Below are positions 8,241 to 18,237 of a stretch of DNA of 64,000 nt, in pieces. Position 1 is the first letter of the stretch. Every line of letters begins with the position of its first letter. The position numbers and the translations under genes are program-made. The DNA comes from Comamonadaceae bacterium PBBC2 (GTDB taxonomy: Bacteria > Pseudomonadota > Gammaproteobacteria > Burkholderiales > Burkholderiaceae_C), in the NCBI GenBank assembly GCA_002255935.1, contig NKIO01000002.1, positions 55,480-119,479 of the forward strand, in the 5' to 3' direction. Below the pieces are notes generated by a model that searched no databases, had not been told where the DNA came from, and saw nothing but the letters and a program-made list of their open reading frames with translations.

Positions 8241-9710
8241 TCAGGCCGTGCCGCCCACCGTGAGGCCATCGATGCGCAGCGTAGGCTGCCCCACGCCCAC
8301 CGGCACGCTCTGGCCTTCTTTGCCGCAAGTGCCCACACCCGAGTCAAGTTTCATGTCGTTGCCGATCATGCTGATCTTCTTGAGCGACTCGGGGCCGCTG
8401 CCAATCAGCGTCGCGCCCTTGACGGGGTATTGGATCTTGCCGTTTTCCACCCAGTAGGCCTGGCTGGCCGAGAACACGAACTTGCCGCTGGTGATGTCCA
8501 CCTGACCGCCCGCAAAGTTGGTGGCATACAGCCCTTTTTTGATGCTGGCCACGATTTCTTCCGCGCTTTTGTCGCCGCCCAGCATGTAGGTGTTGGTCAT
8601 GCGCGGCATGGGCACATGGGCGTAGCTTTCGCGGCGGCCATTGCCCGTGGGCTTGACGCCCATGAGGCGCGCATTCATCGCGTCCTGGATGTAACCACGC
8701 AAGATGCCGTCTTCGATCAGCACATTCTTTTGGCTGGCGTGGCCTTCGTCGTCCACGTTCAGAGAGCCTCGGCGGTCAGCGATGGTGCCGTCGTCGAGCA
8801 CGGTGACGCCCTTGGCCGCCACACGTTGGCCGATGCGTCCGCTGAAAGCGCTTGAGCCTTTGCGGTTGAAGTCGCCCTCCAGCCCATGGCCCACGGCTTC
8901 GTGCAGCAGCACGCCAGGCCAGCCACTGCCCAGCACCACCGTCATCTCGCCCGCAGGCGCAGGGCGGGCTTCGAGGTTGATCAGTGCGGCCGACACGGCT
9001 TCTTGCACATAACTCTCGACCATGGCGTCGTCAAAGTAGGCCAGGCCAAAGCGACCACCGCCGCCACTGCTGCCCACTTCGCGGCGGCCATTTTGCTCAG
9101 CGATCACCGTGACCGACAAACGGATCAAAGGGCGGACGTCGGCGGCCAAGGTGCCGTCGGCACGGGCCACCATCACCACGTCGTATTCGGTGGCCAGACC
9201 GGCCATGACTTGCACCACGCGCGGGTCTTTGGCGCGGGCGATCTTTTCCACATGGCCGAGCAAATTCACTTTGGCCGTGCTGTCCAGCGTGGACATCGGG
9301 TCCAGCGCGGGGTAGAGCGAGCGGCTGGCCGAGATCTTGCGCGCAGGCACCTTGATGCGTTTGTTTTGCGCGACCGAGGCGATGGAGCGCACCGTCATGG
9401 CCGCATCCATCAAAGAAGCCAAGGAGATGTCGTCCGAATAGGCAAAAGCGGTTTTTTCACCCGACACGGCGCGAACACCCACGCCTTGGTCGATGCTGAA
9501 GCTGCCGGTTTTGACGATGCCTTCTTCGAGGCTCCAGCCTTCGGATCGGGTGTATTGGAAATACAAATCGGCGTCATCGACTGCGTGCGCTTTGATGGCG
9601 TTGAGCGCCTGAGTCAGGTGGGTTTCATCCAAGCCAAAAGGCTCGAGCAAGAGGGATCTGGCCGTGGCCAGGCGTTCGATGGTCGGTTCGCGTGAAATCA
9701 TGGGGTCCAT
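8241..9710 (-). CDS. tldD: Metalloprotease TldD
   Basis: 489 residues. TldD forms a zinc protease with TldE/PmbA that trims peptides such as microcin precursors and the CcdA antitoxin. The zinc motif HEAVGH is at 270-275 within LLHEAVGHGLEGD, and the glycine-rich GSSGGGGRFG region and the C-terminal GMCGKxGQ-like segment (GTCGKEGQSVPVGVGQ) are typical. Its partner gene is not in the window. It is followed, after 71 bases, by the aroG leader on the same strand. Confidence 0.95.
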   Translation of the reverse strand: MDPMISREPTIERLATARSLLLEPFGLDETHLTQALNAIKAHAVDDADLYFQYTRSEGWSLEEGIVKTGSFSIDQGVGVRAVSGEKTAFAYSDDISLASLMDAAMTVRSIASVAQNKRIKVPARKISASRSLYPALDPMSTLDSTAKVNLLGHVEKIARAKDPRVVQVMAGLATEYDVVMVARADGTLAADVRPLIRLSVTVIAEQNGRREVGSSGGGGRFGLAYFDDAMVESYVQEAVSAALINLEARPAPAGEMTVVLGSGWPGVLLHEAVGHGLEGDFNRKGSSAFSGRIGQRVAAKGVTVLDDGTIADRRGSLNVDDEGHASQKNVLIEDGILRGYIQDAMNARLMGVKPTGNGRRESYAHVPMPRMTNTYMLGGDKSAEEIVASIKKGLYATNFAGGQVDITSGKFVFSASQAYWVENGKIQYPVKGATLIGSGPESLKKISMIGNDMKLDSGVGTCGKEGQSVPVGVGQPTLRIDGLTVGGTA

Positions 9711-9753
9711 TGTAGGGATTGCACAATCCCCTTGCCCAAAGCCCCAAGACCGG

Positions 9754-10908
9754 TCAGCTTTGCACCAGTTGCTTGGATTTGGCGATCGCCATCAAGATGC
9801 CCAAAGCAAAGCCCAAGGTGACCATGGCGGTGCCGCCATAGCTGACAAAAGGCAAAGGCACACCCACCACGGGCAAGATGCCACTGACCATGCCCATGTT
9901 CACAAAGGCATAGGTGAAAAAGATCATGGACACACTGGCCGCCAGCAAACGGCTGAACATGGTGGGCGCCTGTGAGGCGATGACCAAGCCCCGGTAGACC
10001 AGAAAGAAAAAGCCCGCCACCAGCACCAAGCCACCGATGAACCCAAATTCTTCGCCAAAGGCGGCAAAGATGAAGTCGGTGGTCCGCTCAGGGATGAACT
10101 CCAGATGGGTTTGTGTGCCCTGCATGAAGCCCTTGCCCCAAAACCCACCCGAGCCGATGGCGATCATGCCCTGGATGATGTGAAACCCTTTGCCTAATGG
10201 ATCGCGGGCCGGGTCCAGCAAGGTGCACACACGCTGGCGTTGGTATTCATGCAGCACCCGCCAGTCGACATCGGCCTCGCACAAGGTGGGCTCCATGACC
10301 ACCAGCGTCACCACACCCGCCAAGGCCAACACCACCGGCGGCAAAATCCAGCGCCATTTCAACCCAGCAAAAAAGATCACCGACAAGCCCGCGGACAAGA
10401 CCAGCAAGGCTGTGCCCAAGTCCGGCTGCTTCATGATCAAGCCCACCGGCACACCCAAGATCAACATGGCCATGGCAAAGTCCAGCGGCCGCAGTTGCCC
10501 TTCGCGCTTTTGGAACCAGGCCGAAAGCATCAAGGGCATGGCGATTTTCAAAATCTCGCTGGGCTGGATCACCAAGCCGATGTTCAGCCAGCGTCGGGCT
10601 CCTTTTTTGGTCAAGCCAAACAGCGCCACCGCGATCAACAAGGCCACGCCCATGGCATACACAGGCACCGCCCAGGACATCAGTTTTTGCGGCGGCACCT
10701 GGGCCACCACAAACATGATGAAGCCCGCCAGCACCATGTTGCGGGCGTGGTCCACAAAGCGCGTGCCATGGTCAAAGCCCGAGGAATACATGATCAGCAA
10801 GCCCACGCAGGCGAGCATGAACACGGCGAACGCCAAAGGGCCGTCGAAGCCTTCGACCAAGCCCATCAAGCGTTGACCCAGCGTGGGTTTTTGAATCACT
10901 GCAACCAT
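9754..10908 (-). CDS. rodA: Rod shape-determining SEDS glycosyltransferase RodA
   Basis: 384 residues with about ten membrane helices of the SEDS family, the lipid II polymerases of the elongasome. Recognisable parts are the cytoplasmic-loop motif GARRWLNIG, the QPSEILK motif and the C-terminal PFVSYGGTAMV. Compared with FtsW at 23719-25017 it is shorter and lacks the long N-terminal tail. RodA normally follows mreBCD and the PBP2 gene; here it sits after ruvC instead, separated from any visible mre genes. It starts 33 bases after ruvC on the same strand. Confidence 0.92.
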   Translation of the reverse strand: MVAVIQKPTLGQRLMGLVEGFDGPLAFAVFMLACVGLLIMYSSGFDHGTRFVDHARNMVLAGFIMFVVAQVPPQKLMSWAVPVYAMGVALLIAVALFGLTKKGARRWLNIGLVIQPSEILKIAMPLMLSAWFQKREGQLRPLDFAMAMLILGVPVGLIMKQPDLGTALLVLSAGLSVIFFAGLKWRWILPPVVLALAGVVTLVVMEPTLCEADVDWRVLHEYQRQRVCTLLDPARDPLGKGFHIIQGMIAIGSGGFWGKGFMQGTQTHLEFIPERTTDFIFAAFGEEFGFIGGLVLVAGFFFLVYRGLVIASQAPTMFSRLLAASVSMIFFTYAFVNMGMVSGILPVVGVPLPFVSYGGTAMVTLGFALGILMAIAKSKQLVQS

Positions 10909-10941
10909 GGCGCGATTATCCCTTGATCGGTGCTGTCGCCA

Positions 10942-11508
10942 TCAGTGGCTGCGGCCACTGCGGAACATGCCGTGGGTTTTGCGGTTGAGCACGCCCTGGG
11001 CCGCCAGCTTGTTCATGGAGGGACTGGCATGCGCGTGGGTGATGGCCAAGCCCAGGGCATCGGCCGCGTCCTGACGCGGCACCACCGGCAATTGCAGCAG
11101 GCGCTTGACCATCTCTTGCACCTGGGACTTGGCGGCACGGCCGTGGCCGGTGACAGACTGCTTCATTTGCAAAGCGGTGTACTCGGCCACGGGCAAGCCG
11201 CAAGACACCAGCGCCGTGACGCAACAGCCTCGCGCCTGCCCCAGCAACAAAGTGGCCTGCGGGTTGACGTTGACAAACACGATCTCGACCGAGGCCACAT
11301 CGGGCTGGTAACGTGCCTGAATTTCCCGAATGCCGTCGTAAATGACTTTCAGCCGGGCCGGCAAATTGCCCATTTCTTCTTTGGTGGTCTGGATCACACC
11401 ACTGGCCACGTATTGCAAACGTGAACCGGTCATGTCGAGCACGCCAAAGCCCGTGGTTTGCAAACCCGGATCGATGCCCAAAATGCGGACGGTGGACGGG
11501 GTGCTCAT
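10942..11508 (-). CDS. ruvC: Crossover junction endodeoxyribonuclease RuvC
   Basis: 188 residues from ATG 11508, which overlaps the mtgA stop by 4 bases. RuvC resolves Holliday junctions as a dimer with RuvAB. The RNase H-like fold shows its acidic residues: D in [13 protein letters not shown] in VEIVFVNVN, and two D in RQDAADALG. The frame is open further upstream, but residues before [10 protein letters not shown] do not resemble the family. ruvA and ruvB are not adjacent. Confidence 0.94.
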   Translation of the reverse strand: MSTPSTVRILGIDPGLQTTGFGVLDMTGSRLQYVASGVIQTTKEEMGNLPARLKVIYDGIREIQARYQPDVASVEIVFVNVNPQATLLLGQARGCCVTALVSCGLPVAEYTALQMKQSVTGHGRAAKSQVQEMVKRLLQLPVVPRQDAADALGLAITHAHASPSMNKLAAQGVLNRKTHGMFRSGRSH

Positions 11509-12239
11509 GGCAAGGCCACATCGTTCATGCGGACCACAATCACTTCGGCGCGCGCAGCCAAATAAGGCGATTGGGGGCGCGTCTCGAAATAGCGCGGGCG
11601 CGGCAGCATGACGGCAAGGCGCGCGGACTCCCAAGCGCTCAGGTTCGCCGCAGGTTTTCGGAAATAGTGCTGCGCAGCGGCCTCGGCACCAAACACGCCC
11701 TCGCCCCACTCCACGCTGTTGAGGTAAATCTCCAGAATCCGGCGCTTGGACAGGAAGGCCTCCAAGCCCAAGGTCAGCACCATTTCTTGCCCCTTGCGCA
11801 GCAAGGTGCGCTCACCGGATAAAAACAAGTTTTTCGCCAATTGCTGGGTGATGGTGGAGCCGCCCACGATCTTGGCTTCCACAGGCTTGGCATCGCCTTG
11901 GCGTTGCGCACGGCGCTCAGCTTGGGCTTTGGCCTTTTCATTTTTGGCCCAGGCCTTTTCCAAAGAGTCCCACCAAATGCCATGGTGTTGGGTGAATGCA
12001 CTGTCCTCTGATGCCAACACCGCACGTTGGAGCTTGACCGACATCTGGTTGTGGTCGACCCATTCTTGCCGCCAGGGCAAGCGCCCGTAACGGGTGAGCA
12101 CTTGCCAAATTTGCGAGCGCTCAAAGCTGGTGGACTGCGGTGCGATGACGGCCATGCTGGCGATGCGCAAGGCGAAAAACGCCTGCAAGCACAGCATGGC
12201 GCAGACCAGCAAAACACACCAACGACCGAACGCCTTCAT
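11505..12239 (-). CDS. mtgA: Monofunctional biosynthetic peptidoglycan transglycosylase
   Basis: 244 residues with one N-terminal membrane anchor (about 8-32) and a GT51 glycosyltransferase domain in the periplasm that polymerises lipid II. The catalytic Glu is in [12 protein letters not shown] (E78), followed by [15 protein letters not shown] and the [15 protein letters not shown] motif. No transpeptidase domain is present, so it is the monofunctional type. It lies 36 bases after the TonB-like gene and overlaps ruvC by 4 bases. Confidence 0.95.
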   Translation of the reverse strand: MKAFGRWCVLLVCAMLCLQAFFALRIASMAVIAPQSTSFERSQIWQVLTRYGRLPWRQEWVDHNQMSVKLQRAVLASEDSAFTQHHGIWWDSLEKAWAKNEKAKAQAERRAQRQGDAKPVEAKIVGGSTITQQLAKNLFLSGERTLLRKGQEMVLTLGLEAFLSKRRILEIYLNSVEWGEGVFGAEAAAQHYFRKPAANLSAWESARLAVMLPRPRYFETRPQSPYLAARAEVIVVRMNDVALP

Positions 12240-12275
12240 TCGATTCCTTGTTCGAAAAAATTCACGCCAAGGGCC

Positions 12276-13142
12276 TCATTGCTCAGGCGCCAGCATGCGG
12301 GTTGACAAGGTGTCATCGCGTGAAAACATGAAGCGCGACACCACCACAATCTGGTCAGCCTGACGGCGCATCTTCGCGCCAAAGGGCTCAAAAGGCCCCG
12401 AGCTGCGCACGATGGCCACAGCACGCTCGTCCAACAAAGGGTTGCGCGAAGAGCTCGCCACCTCGGTGCCGAGCAACTCACCTTGGCTGTTGACGGTGAT
12501 GACCATGGTCAGCTTGCCATAGAGCTTTTCGCCACGCGCTTCGGGAAAATGCAAAGTGCCCTGGTTTTCAATCGTGCGGCGCAACTTGTCGTAATACAGC
12601 GCATACACCGTCTCTTTGGTGGCGGGGCTGATGTAGCGTTTGCGTGGCGCACCTTGAGACTGTTCTACGCGCTGCTCGATTTGGGACAGCTGCCGCGTGA
12701 GCTGTTGTTTGCGCTCTTCTCGGGCTTGCCGATCGGTCGTGTTGCTTTTGTCGGCAGGATCGTCACGTGAAAGGTCTGCCAACTCGGCCTTGAGTTGGGT
12801 GAGCAAAAGCATTTGCTGGACCTTGAGCGCCTCGATCTTGCGTTGCACCTCGCTGATGTCCGTGCCAGGCTCTGTGGTCACCGCTGCGGGCAAGGGCGAG
12901 CTGGACATGCGCACCTCGGTCACATTGCCGCCACCGGCCAGGCTGACCTGCGCCAGGGCCTGCGCTTCGGTGGGGCGCTCATTGCTGCGCGCATTGACCA
13001 GCACCACTTCCAAAGGGGTGTCTTCGAACACCCGGTTGAAAGTTTCAGGCGCAGCAAAACGCAGGGTCAACAAAGCGATGTGCAAACCCAGAGATATGCC
13101 CAAAGTCCAAAGCAAGGTGTGGTGTGGCGCCCGGCGTTTCAT
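12276..13142 (-). CDS. TonB-family C-terminal domain protein
   Basis: 288 residues. One membrane helix (about 10-28, LLWTLGISLGLHIALLTL) with an SxxxH-like segment matches the TonB anchor. A Gln/Arg/Lys-rich, probably coiled middle follows (about 100-180), then a TonB-type C-terminal fold (about 190-285). The usual Pro-rich spacer is short and there is no adjacent exbB-exbD, so it may not be a classic energy transducer. In related genomes a gene of this type lies beside the RNase II-like gene, as here (6-base gap), and its role there is unknown. Confidence 0.75.
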   Translation of the reverse strand: MKRRAPHHTLLWTLGISLGLHIALLTLRFAAPETFNRVFEDTPLEVVLVNARSNERPTEAQALAQVSLAGGGNVTEVRMSSSPLPAAVTTEPGTDISEVQRKIEALKVQQMLLLTQLKAELADLSRDDPADKSNTTDRQAREERKQQLTRQLSQIEQRVEQSQGAPRKRYISPATKETVYALYYDKLRRTIENQGTLHFPEARGEKLYGKLTMVITVNSQGELLGTEVASSSRNPLLDERAVAIVRSSGPFEPFGAKMRRQADQIVVVSRFMFSRDDTLSTRMLAPEQ

Positions 13143-13148
13143 GCCTGA

Positions 13149-15194
13149 TCAAGCCCCTTCGGTGCTGTCGTTCAAATCGACGGCAATCGTCAAAGGGCCT
13201 GCGTTCAGGGCTTCTTCGTCTTCGCCCTCATCGCCTGCTTCGCCCCCGGTCACCGGCGCATCCAGATGCTCGGTGACGGTGCCTTTGACATCGAGTGCCA
13301 TCAGATCGATCTCGCCCAACTGCACGCGCACACGCGCCCCGCGCAACAAACCCTGCGCCCCCATGACGCTGAACATCAGGGGCAAGCTGTCAGCCCGCAC
13401 CAGCCAGATGCCGCCGCCGGTTTCTTTGACCAAACTGGCCTCCAGCTCGGTGATGCCTTGTTGCTGCACATGGCGCAGCGTCCAGTAACGCTCCATGCTC
13501 GACTGCACGCTGTTGTAGGCGCTGTAGGCCGCGTCAAAACCGCTGATGATCGAGAACAACTCGGCGTCTTTGGGCTTGAAGGGGGCCGCCAAGGCGGCGG
13601 TCGCGCCATGCTTGGCGCAAGCGATGATTTGCCACTGGTTGACCAAGTCGGTGTAGCGGCGCAGGGGCGAGGTGCTCCAGGCGTAACTGGGCACGCCAAT
13701 GCCCGCATGCGGCAAGGCCTTGGTGCCCATGCGCACCTTGACGCCTGGCGCCATGCTGGCCTGGCTGCGGTAAATACCCGGCACACCCAAGCTGGCCAGC
13801 CACTGGCCCCAGGTGCTGTTGGCCAAGATCATGGCCTCGGCCACCATCAGGTCCAAGGGGGCGCCGCGCTGACGCACGCCGATCAACACGGTTTCTTCAC
13901 CTGTGGGCGGGGCCTCGTTGCTGGGCCGGTCGAGCTTGAAGCTGTAATCCGGCCGGTTGAAGTTCTCGGGCTTGCCGCGCACCACTTCACGGCGCGCCTT
14001 GAGGGTCTGGGCCAAACGCCAGAAAAAGGCCAGCGTGGCGCGGTCCACCGGCAAGTCGGCAGGCGTGTCGGCCTGATCGGCTTCCAACCACGCGCGGGTG
14101 ATGGTTTGGTCGAGTTGGTCGTGGCGCAAGTTGGCCAAGATGTTGACGCGCTCCAGCCGGGTTTCGGTGTGTTGCACCTCCAGCGTGTCTTCGCTGAACG
14201 TCACGTACAGCGACACCGCCGGGCAGGCACGGCCTTCGATCAGGGTGTAGGCCTGCACCACGCTGTCAGGCAGCATGGTGATCTTGTAGCCCGGCATGTA
14301 GACGGTGGACAAGCGGGCGCGCCCCAACTGGTCGATGGCGCTGCCCGGGGTCAAGGCCAAGCCGGGCGCCGCGATGTGAATACCCACCGTGACGGTGCCG
14401 CTGCCCAAGCCCTGTAAAGACAGGGCATCGTCGATCTCGGTGGTGTGCGAGTCGTCGATGGAAAAGGCCTGCACCGGGGCCAAGGGCAATTCGTCGGTGA
14501 TGGCCGGCGCCTGCAAGGCCGGGAAACCCGTGCCCTTGGGGAAAAGGTCAAACAGGAAGCGCTGCCAATGGAAGTCCCAGGCCGAGGCGATGGCGCCAGC
14601 GTTTTGCAACAAATCCAAAGGCGCGGTCTGGCTGCTTTTGCTGGCCTCGACCACGGCTTTGTATTCGGGCGTGTTTTTGTCTGGACGGAACAGGATCTTG
14701 TAGAGCTGCTCGCGGATGGGCGCTGGGCAGGACCCCGCCACCAAGTCTGCAGCCCAGGCTTCGATTTGGGCTTGGATTTGTTTTTTCTTCTCGATCGCGG
14801 CCAAGGCTTGTTGCACGATCTCGGCGGGGGCCTTGCGGTAGCGGCCCTTGCCTGCACGGCGGAAATAATGCGGCGCCTCATGCAAACGCATCAAAGCCGC
14901 CACCTGCTGCACCGTGGTGGCGGCGCTGCTGAAATAGTCCTGCGCCAGATCGGCAAAACCGAACTCCGCATCCGAGGCGAACTCGTAAGCCAACTCCAAC
15001 TCGATGCTGGGACTCAAGGCCGCCGCTTCGCTGAGCAAGGCAGCGGGCGCGGGTTTTTCGAACTTGAGCAGCATTTGCGCCGCCTTGACTTTGACCCGCT
15101 TGCCCGAGTCCAACTCGACCTGCGCGGAAGCCTCGGCTTCGGACATGACCCTCCCGGCCATGAATTTGCCGGCTTCTTCAAATAATACGTACAT
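13149..15194 (-). CDS. RNase II-family exoribonuclease (RNB domain)
   Basis: 681 residues. The RNB catalytic core includes SIDDSHTTEIDDAL, whose aspartates bind the catalytic magnesium, and the downstream GIYRSQ and STSPLRRYTDLVNQ motifs. It degrades single-stranded RNA 3' to 5'. The C-terminal S1-like portion is weak, and the last 30 residues are acidic low complexity. It is shorter than RNase R and lacks that enzyme's basic tail, so RNase II-like is the better call, though I would not assign rnb with certainty. It is followed 6 bases later by the TonB-like gene. Confidence 0.88.
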   Translation of the reverse strand: MYVLFEEAGKFMAGRVMSEAEASAQVELDSGKRVKVKAAQMLLKFEKPAPAALLSEAAALSPSIELELAYEFASDAEFGFADLAQDYFSSAATTVQQVAALMRLHEAPHYFRRAGKGRYRKAPAEIVQQALAAIEKKKQIQAQIEAWAADLVAGSCPAPIREQLYKILFRPDKNTPEYKAVVEASKSSQTAPLDLLQNAGAIASAWDFHWQRFLFDLFPKGTGFPALQAPAITDELPLAPVQAFSIDDSHTTEIDDALSLQGLGSGTVTVGIHIAAPGLALTPGSAIDQLGRARLSTVYMPGYKITMLPDSVVQAYTLIEGRACPAVSLYVTFSEDTLEVQHTETRLERVNILANLRHDQLDQTITRAWLEADQADTPADLPVDRATLAFFWRLAQTLKARREVVRGKPENFNRPDYSFKLDRPSNEAPPTGEETVLIGVRQRGAPLDLMVAEAMILANSTWGQWLASLGVPGIYRSQASMAPGVKVRMGTKALPHAGIGVPSYAWSTSPLRRYTDLVNQWQIIACAKHGATAALAAPFKPKDAELFSIISGFDAAYSAYNSVQSSMERYWTLRHVQQQGITELEASLVKETGGGIWLVRADSLPLMFSVMGAQGLLRGARVRVQLGEIDLMALDVKGTVTEHLDAPVTGGEAGDEGEDEEALNAGPLTIAVDLNDSTEGA

Positions 15195-15238
15195 CCTCAG
15201 ATTTTCCCATGCCAGCCCGCTCTTGCGGGGTCGGGGAC

Positions 15239-15832
15239 TCAGGCCAGACCCAGAAATTCAAGGATTTCAGCTTTGTAGTGGTCGAAATCGCTCAGGGCAT
15301 GGTCGCTGCCCTCGATCAAGTGCACCCGGCCGGCCTGGTGGCGGGCGAGCATTTCCCGCCAATCGAGCACTTCATCGCCCTTGGCGATCAAGGCCAAGGT
15401 CTGGGGGGCGGCGCTGGGGGTTGGCGATTCCAGCGCTTGAAGTTCTTGGATGTAGGCCGCATCAAAGAAAATGCTTTGCGAGGGGTCGTGCCAAGCCGCT
15501 TGTTCGCCAATGTATTGGGCCAAATCCCGCGAAGGATGCACGGCCGGGTTGATCAGCACCGCAGGGCAACCCAGATGCTGAGCCAGGCAACTGGCATAAA
15601 ACCCACCCAATGAGGAACCCACCACCGCCATGCGGTCAACGGGCCAATGGGCCACCCCAGCCCGGAGATCGGCCATGGCTTGGCGAGGCGATGCGGGCAA
15701 CTGCGGGCACCACCATTGCACGTGGGGGAACTCGCGCGCCATCCACAGCGCCATCTTGCGGGCCTTGACCGATTGCGGCGAAGACCTGAACCCGTGCAGG
15801 TACAAAAGGTGGGTGGTGCGGCTCATGCGCAT
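15239..15832 (-). CDS. YqiA/YcfP-type alpha/beta hydrolase (esterase)
   Basis: 197 residues from ATG 15832; an ATG six bases further in (15826) is equally possible and neither has a strong ribosome binding site. The start LLYLHGFRSSPQS is the oxyanion-loop strand of YqiA-like esterases. The nucleophile elbow is VGSSLGGFYA (Ser in GSSLGG), with a catalytic Asp in KGDEVLDW and His in SDHALSDF. The physiological ester is unknown. It lies just after lpxC on the same strand, separated by about 16 bases. Confidence 0.85.
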   Translation of the reverse strand: MRMSRTTHLLYLHGFRSSPQSVKARKMALWMAREFPHVQWWCPQLPASPRQAMADLRAGVAHWPVDRMAVVGSSLGGFYASCLAQHLGCPAVLINPAVHPSRDLAQYIGEQAAWHDPSQSIFFDAAYIQELQALESPTPSAAPQTLALIAKGDEVLDWREMLARHQAGRVHLIEGSDHALSDFDHYKAEILEFLGLA

Positions 15833-15848
15833 CGGGCCCAAGGGGCCA

Positions 15849-16772
15849 TCACCAAGCGGGCTGCAATGCGGCAAAGCCGCGCGGCGCTTGGCTGTCTTTC
15901 TCAAACGTCACGATCTCGTAGGCGTCCGGCTGCGCCAGCAAGGCGCGCAGCAATTGGTTGTTCATGGCATGGCCTGAACGGAAGGCGCTGTAGGCGGCCA
16001 GCAAGGGGTGGCCCACGATGTACAGGTCGCCCATGGCGTCGAGGATCTTGTGTTTGACGAACTCATCGTCATAGCGCAGGCCGTCGGCATTGAGCACCTT
16101 GTAGTCGTCCATCACGATGGCGTTGTCCAGACCGCCACCCAGCGCCAAGCCATTGGCGCGCATCATCTCGACGTCTTTGGTGAAGCCAAAGGTGCGGGCC
16201 CTGGCGATGTCGCGGGCATACACGCCTTCGGACATGTCGAACACCACCTGTTGGCCCGTGGAATCCACGGCCGGGTGGTGGAATTCAATTTCGAAGCTGA
16301 GCTTGTACCCGTGGAAGGGCTCCAGGCGCGCCCATTTGATGTTCTGGCCCTCGCCGTCAGACACCTGCACCGGCTTGAGCACGCGGATGAAACGCTTGGG
16401 CGCTTTTTGCTCGACCACACCCGCGCTTTGCAGCAAAAACACAAACGAAGAAGCGGAGCCGTCCAGGATCGGCACTTCTTCGGCGGTGATGTCCACATAG
16501 AGGTTGTCGATCCCTAAGCCTGCGCAGGCCGACATCAAATGCTCAACGGTGTGCACCTTGGCTTGCCCGACCGAAATGGTCGACGCCAGCCGGGTGTCGG
16601 TCACCGATTCGGCCTTGACGGGAATGTCCACGGGTTCGGGCAAATCGACACGTCGAAACACAATGCCCGTGTCTGCGGGAGCCGGGCGCAGGGTCAACTC
16701 GACCCGTTGGCCGCTGTGCAGGCCAACGCCCACGGCTTTGGTCAGGGTTTTGAGGGTGCGTTGTGCGAGCAT
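15849..16772 (-). CDS. lpxC: UDP-3-O-acyl-N-acetylglucosamine deacetylase
   Basis: 307 residues. This cytoplasmic zinc enzyme carries out the committed step of lipid A synthesis. Visible zinc and catalytic motifs are [16 protein letters not shown] (first zinc His) and [14 protein letters not shown] (zinc His and Asp), with a later GHAMNN carrying the catalytic His. The N-terminus [21 protein letters not shown] is standard. It sits after ftsZ, as in many proteobacteria, but a strong terminator (16822-16857) separates it from ftsZ, so it probably has its own promoter in the short gap. Confidence 0.96.
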   Translation of the reverse strand: MLAQRTLKTLTKAVGVGLHSGQRVELTLRPAPADTGIVFRRVDLPEPVDIPVKAESVTDTRLASTISVGQAKVHTVEHLMSACAGLGIDNLYVDITAEEVPILDGSASSFVFLLQSAGVVEQKAPKRFIRVLKPVQVSDGEGQNIKWARLEPFHGYKLSFEIEFHHPAVDSTGQQVVFDMSEGVYARDIARARTFGFTKDVEMMRANGLALGGGLDNAIVMDDYKVLNADGLRYDDEFVKHKILDAMGDLYIVGHPLLAAYSAFRSGHAMNNQLLRALLAQPDAYEIVTFEKDSQAPRGFAALQPAW

Positions 16773-16821
16773 TCGGGCATTTTAAGGGCGCCAGCTTGGG
16801 CTTGCGCTGAATAGGAAAAGC

Positions 16822-16857
16822 AAAAAAGGCCAGACAGGCATGCGCCCGTCCGGCCTT
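16822..16857 (-). terminator. Intrinsic terminator after ftsZ
   Basis: On the minus strand AAGGCCGGAC pairs with GTCTGGCCTT (one G-U pair), extended by an inner GGC/GCC helix around a four-base loop, and is followed by six T. It lies 31 bases after the ftsZ stop and before lpxC, so it ends most transcription of the dcw cluster. Confidence 0.85.
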
Positions 16858-16887
16858 CAAAGCACCAGAAATGATTTCAGCAGGAGA

Positions 16888-18099
16888 TCAGTCGGCTTGC
16901 TTGCGCAAGAAGGCTGGGATCTCGATGTCGTCCATGCCAGCATTGGCCATGCCGTCCACACGAGCGGCCGCGTGGGTGCGGTTGCTGCGCCAGATGGCGG
17001 GGGTGTTCATGCCGGAACCCATGGACGCTGGTGTGTTCAAAGCAGGCGCCACAGCATCCTGACCGCCCATGATGAAGGGGGCGTTGTCGGTACCGGTGCG
17101 CAGCACTTGCAGTGGAGGGGCTGTGCGGCGAGCGCCTTGCTTGGACAAGCCGGTGGCCACCACGGTGACGCGGATCTCGTCGCCCAAGCTCTCGTCGTAG
17201 GCGGTGCCGTAGATCACATGGGCGTTTTCCGATGCGTAAGCACGGATGGTGTTCATCGCTTGCTTGGATTCGGACAGCTTCAAAGAACCTTTGGCGGCGC
17301 TGATCAGCACCAACACACCCTTGGCACCCGACAGGTCCACACCTTCGAGCAGTGGGCAGGCCACGGCTTGTTCGGCGGCGATGCGGGCACGGTCCGGGCC
17401 GCTGGCGGCGGCGGTGCCCATCATGGCTTTGCCAGGCTCGCCCATCACGGTGCGCACGTCTTCAAAGTCAACGTTCACATGGCCGGGCACATTGATGATC
17501 TCGGCGATACCACCGACCGCGTTTTTCAACACGTCGTTGGCGTGGGCAAAAGCCTCGTCTTGGGTCATGTCTTCACCGCCGGGCAATTCCAGCAGTTTTT
17601 CGTTCAAGACCACGATCAAAGAATCGACGTTGGCTTCGAGTTCTTGCATGCCGATGTCGGCGTTGCTCATGCGGCGGTTGCCTTCAAATTCGAAAGGCTT
17701 GGTCACCACACCCACGGTGAGGATGCCCATCTCTTTGGCGATACGGGCAATCACAGGAGCGGCGCCGGTGCCGGTGCCGCCGCCCATGCCGGCGGTGATG
17801 AACAACATGTGGGCGCCTTCGATGGCGGCGCGGATGTCGGCTTCGGCGCTCTCGGCGGCTTCGCGGCCTTTTTCGGGCTTGCTGCCAGCGCCAAGGCCGG
17901 TTTGGCCCAGCTGAATGAAGCGGTGCGCTGCACTGCGGGCCAAGGCCTGTGCATCGGTGTTGGCACAGACAAACTCAACGCCTTGGACGTTGCGCTCGAT
18001 CATGTGCTCGACAGCGTTGCCGCCACCACCACCGACACCGATCACTTTGATCTGGGTGCCTTGGTTGAATTCTTCGGTTTGGATCATTTCAATGGACAT
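16888..18099 (-). CDS. ftsZ: Cell division protein FtsZ
   Basis: 403 residues. FtsZ is the tubulin-like GTPase that forms the division ring. The N-terminal GTP site GVGGGGGNAVEHM, the tubulin signature GGGTGTGAAPV and the T7 loop NADIGMQEL region are all present. The Gly/Pro/Ala-containing linker is followed by the conserved C-terminal peptide DDIEIPAFLRKQAD that binds FtsA and ZipA. It is the last dcw gene before the terminator. The 138 bases between ftsA and ftsZ are long for this cluster and may contain an internal ftsZ promoter, but I could not define it. Confidence 0.98.
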   Translation of the reverse strand: MSIEMIQTEEFNQGTQIKVIGVGGGGGNAVEHMIERNVQGVEFVCANTDAQALARSAAHRFIQLGQTGLGAGSKPEKGREAAESAEADIRAAIEGAHMLFITAGMGGGTGTGAAPVIARIAKEMGILTVGVVTKPFEFEGNRRMSNADIGMQELEANVDSLIVVLNEKLLELPGGEDMTQDEAFAHANDVLKNAVGGIAEIINVPGHVNVDFEDVRTVMGEPGKAMMGTAAASGPDRARIAAEQAVACPLLEGVDLSGAKGVLVLISAAKGSLKLSESKQAMNTIRAYASENAHVIYGTAYDESLGDEIRVTVVATGLSKQGARRTAPPLQVLRTGTDNAPFIMGGQDAVAPALNTPASMGSGMNTPAIWRSNRTHAAARVDGMANAGMDDIEIPAFLRKQAD

Positions 18100-18237
18100 G
18101 GTGCTCTCCTAAATATCTGCAGTTGCCTGAATTTTGTGAATCTTGTTTTTTGAAAAATGGGGCCAAGGTTTGTCAACATCGACAAGGTCTAGAAAGCGGG
18201 GGGCTGCCTCGAGCCAGAAAAAGTTTTTTCCAGTTCA

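Noticed and set aside
8170..8328. Longer start for the aroG leader peptide reaching into tldD
   Set aside because: The frame is open, but the control run and hairpin do not need it, it would overlap tldD, and no ribosome binding site supports it.
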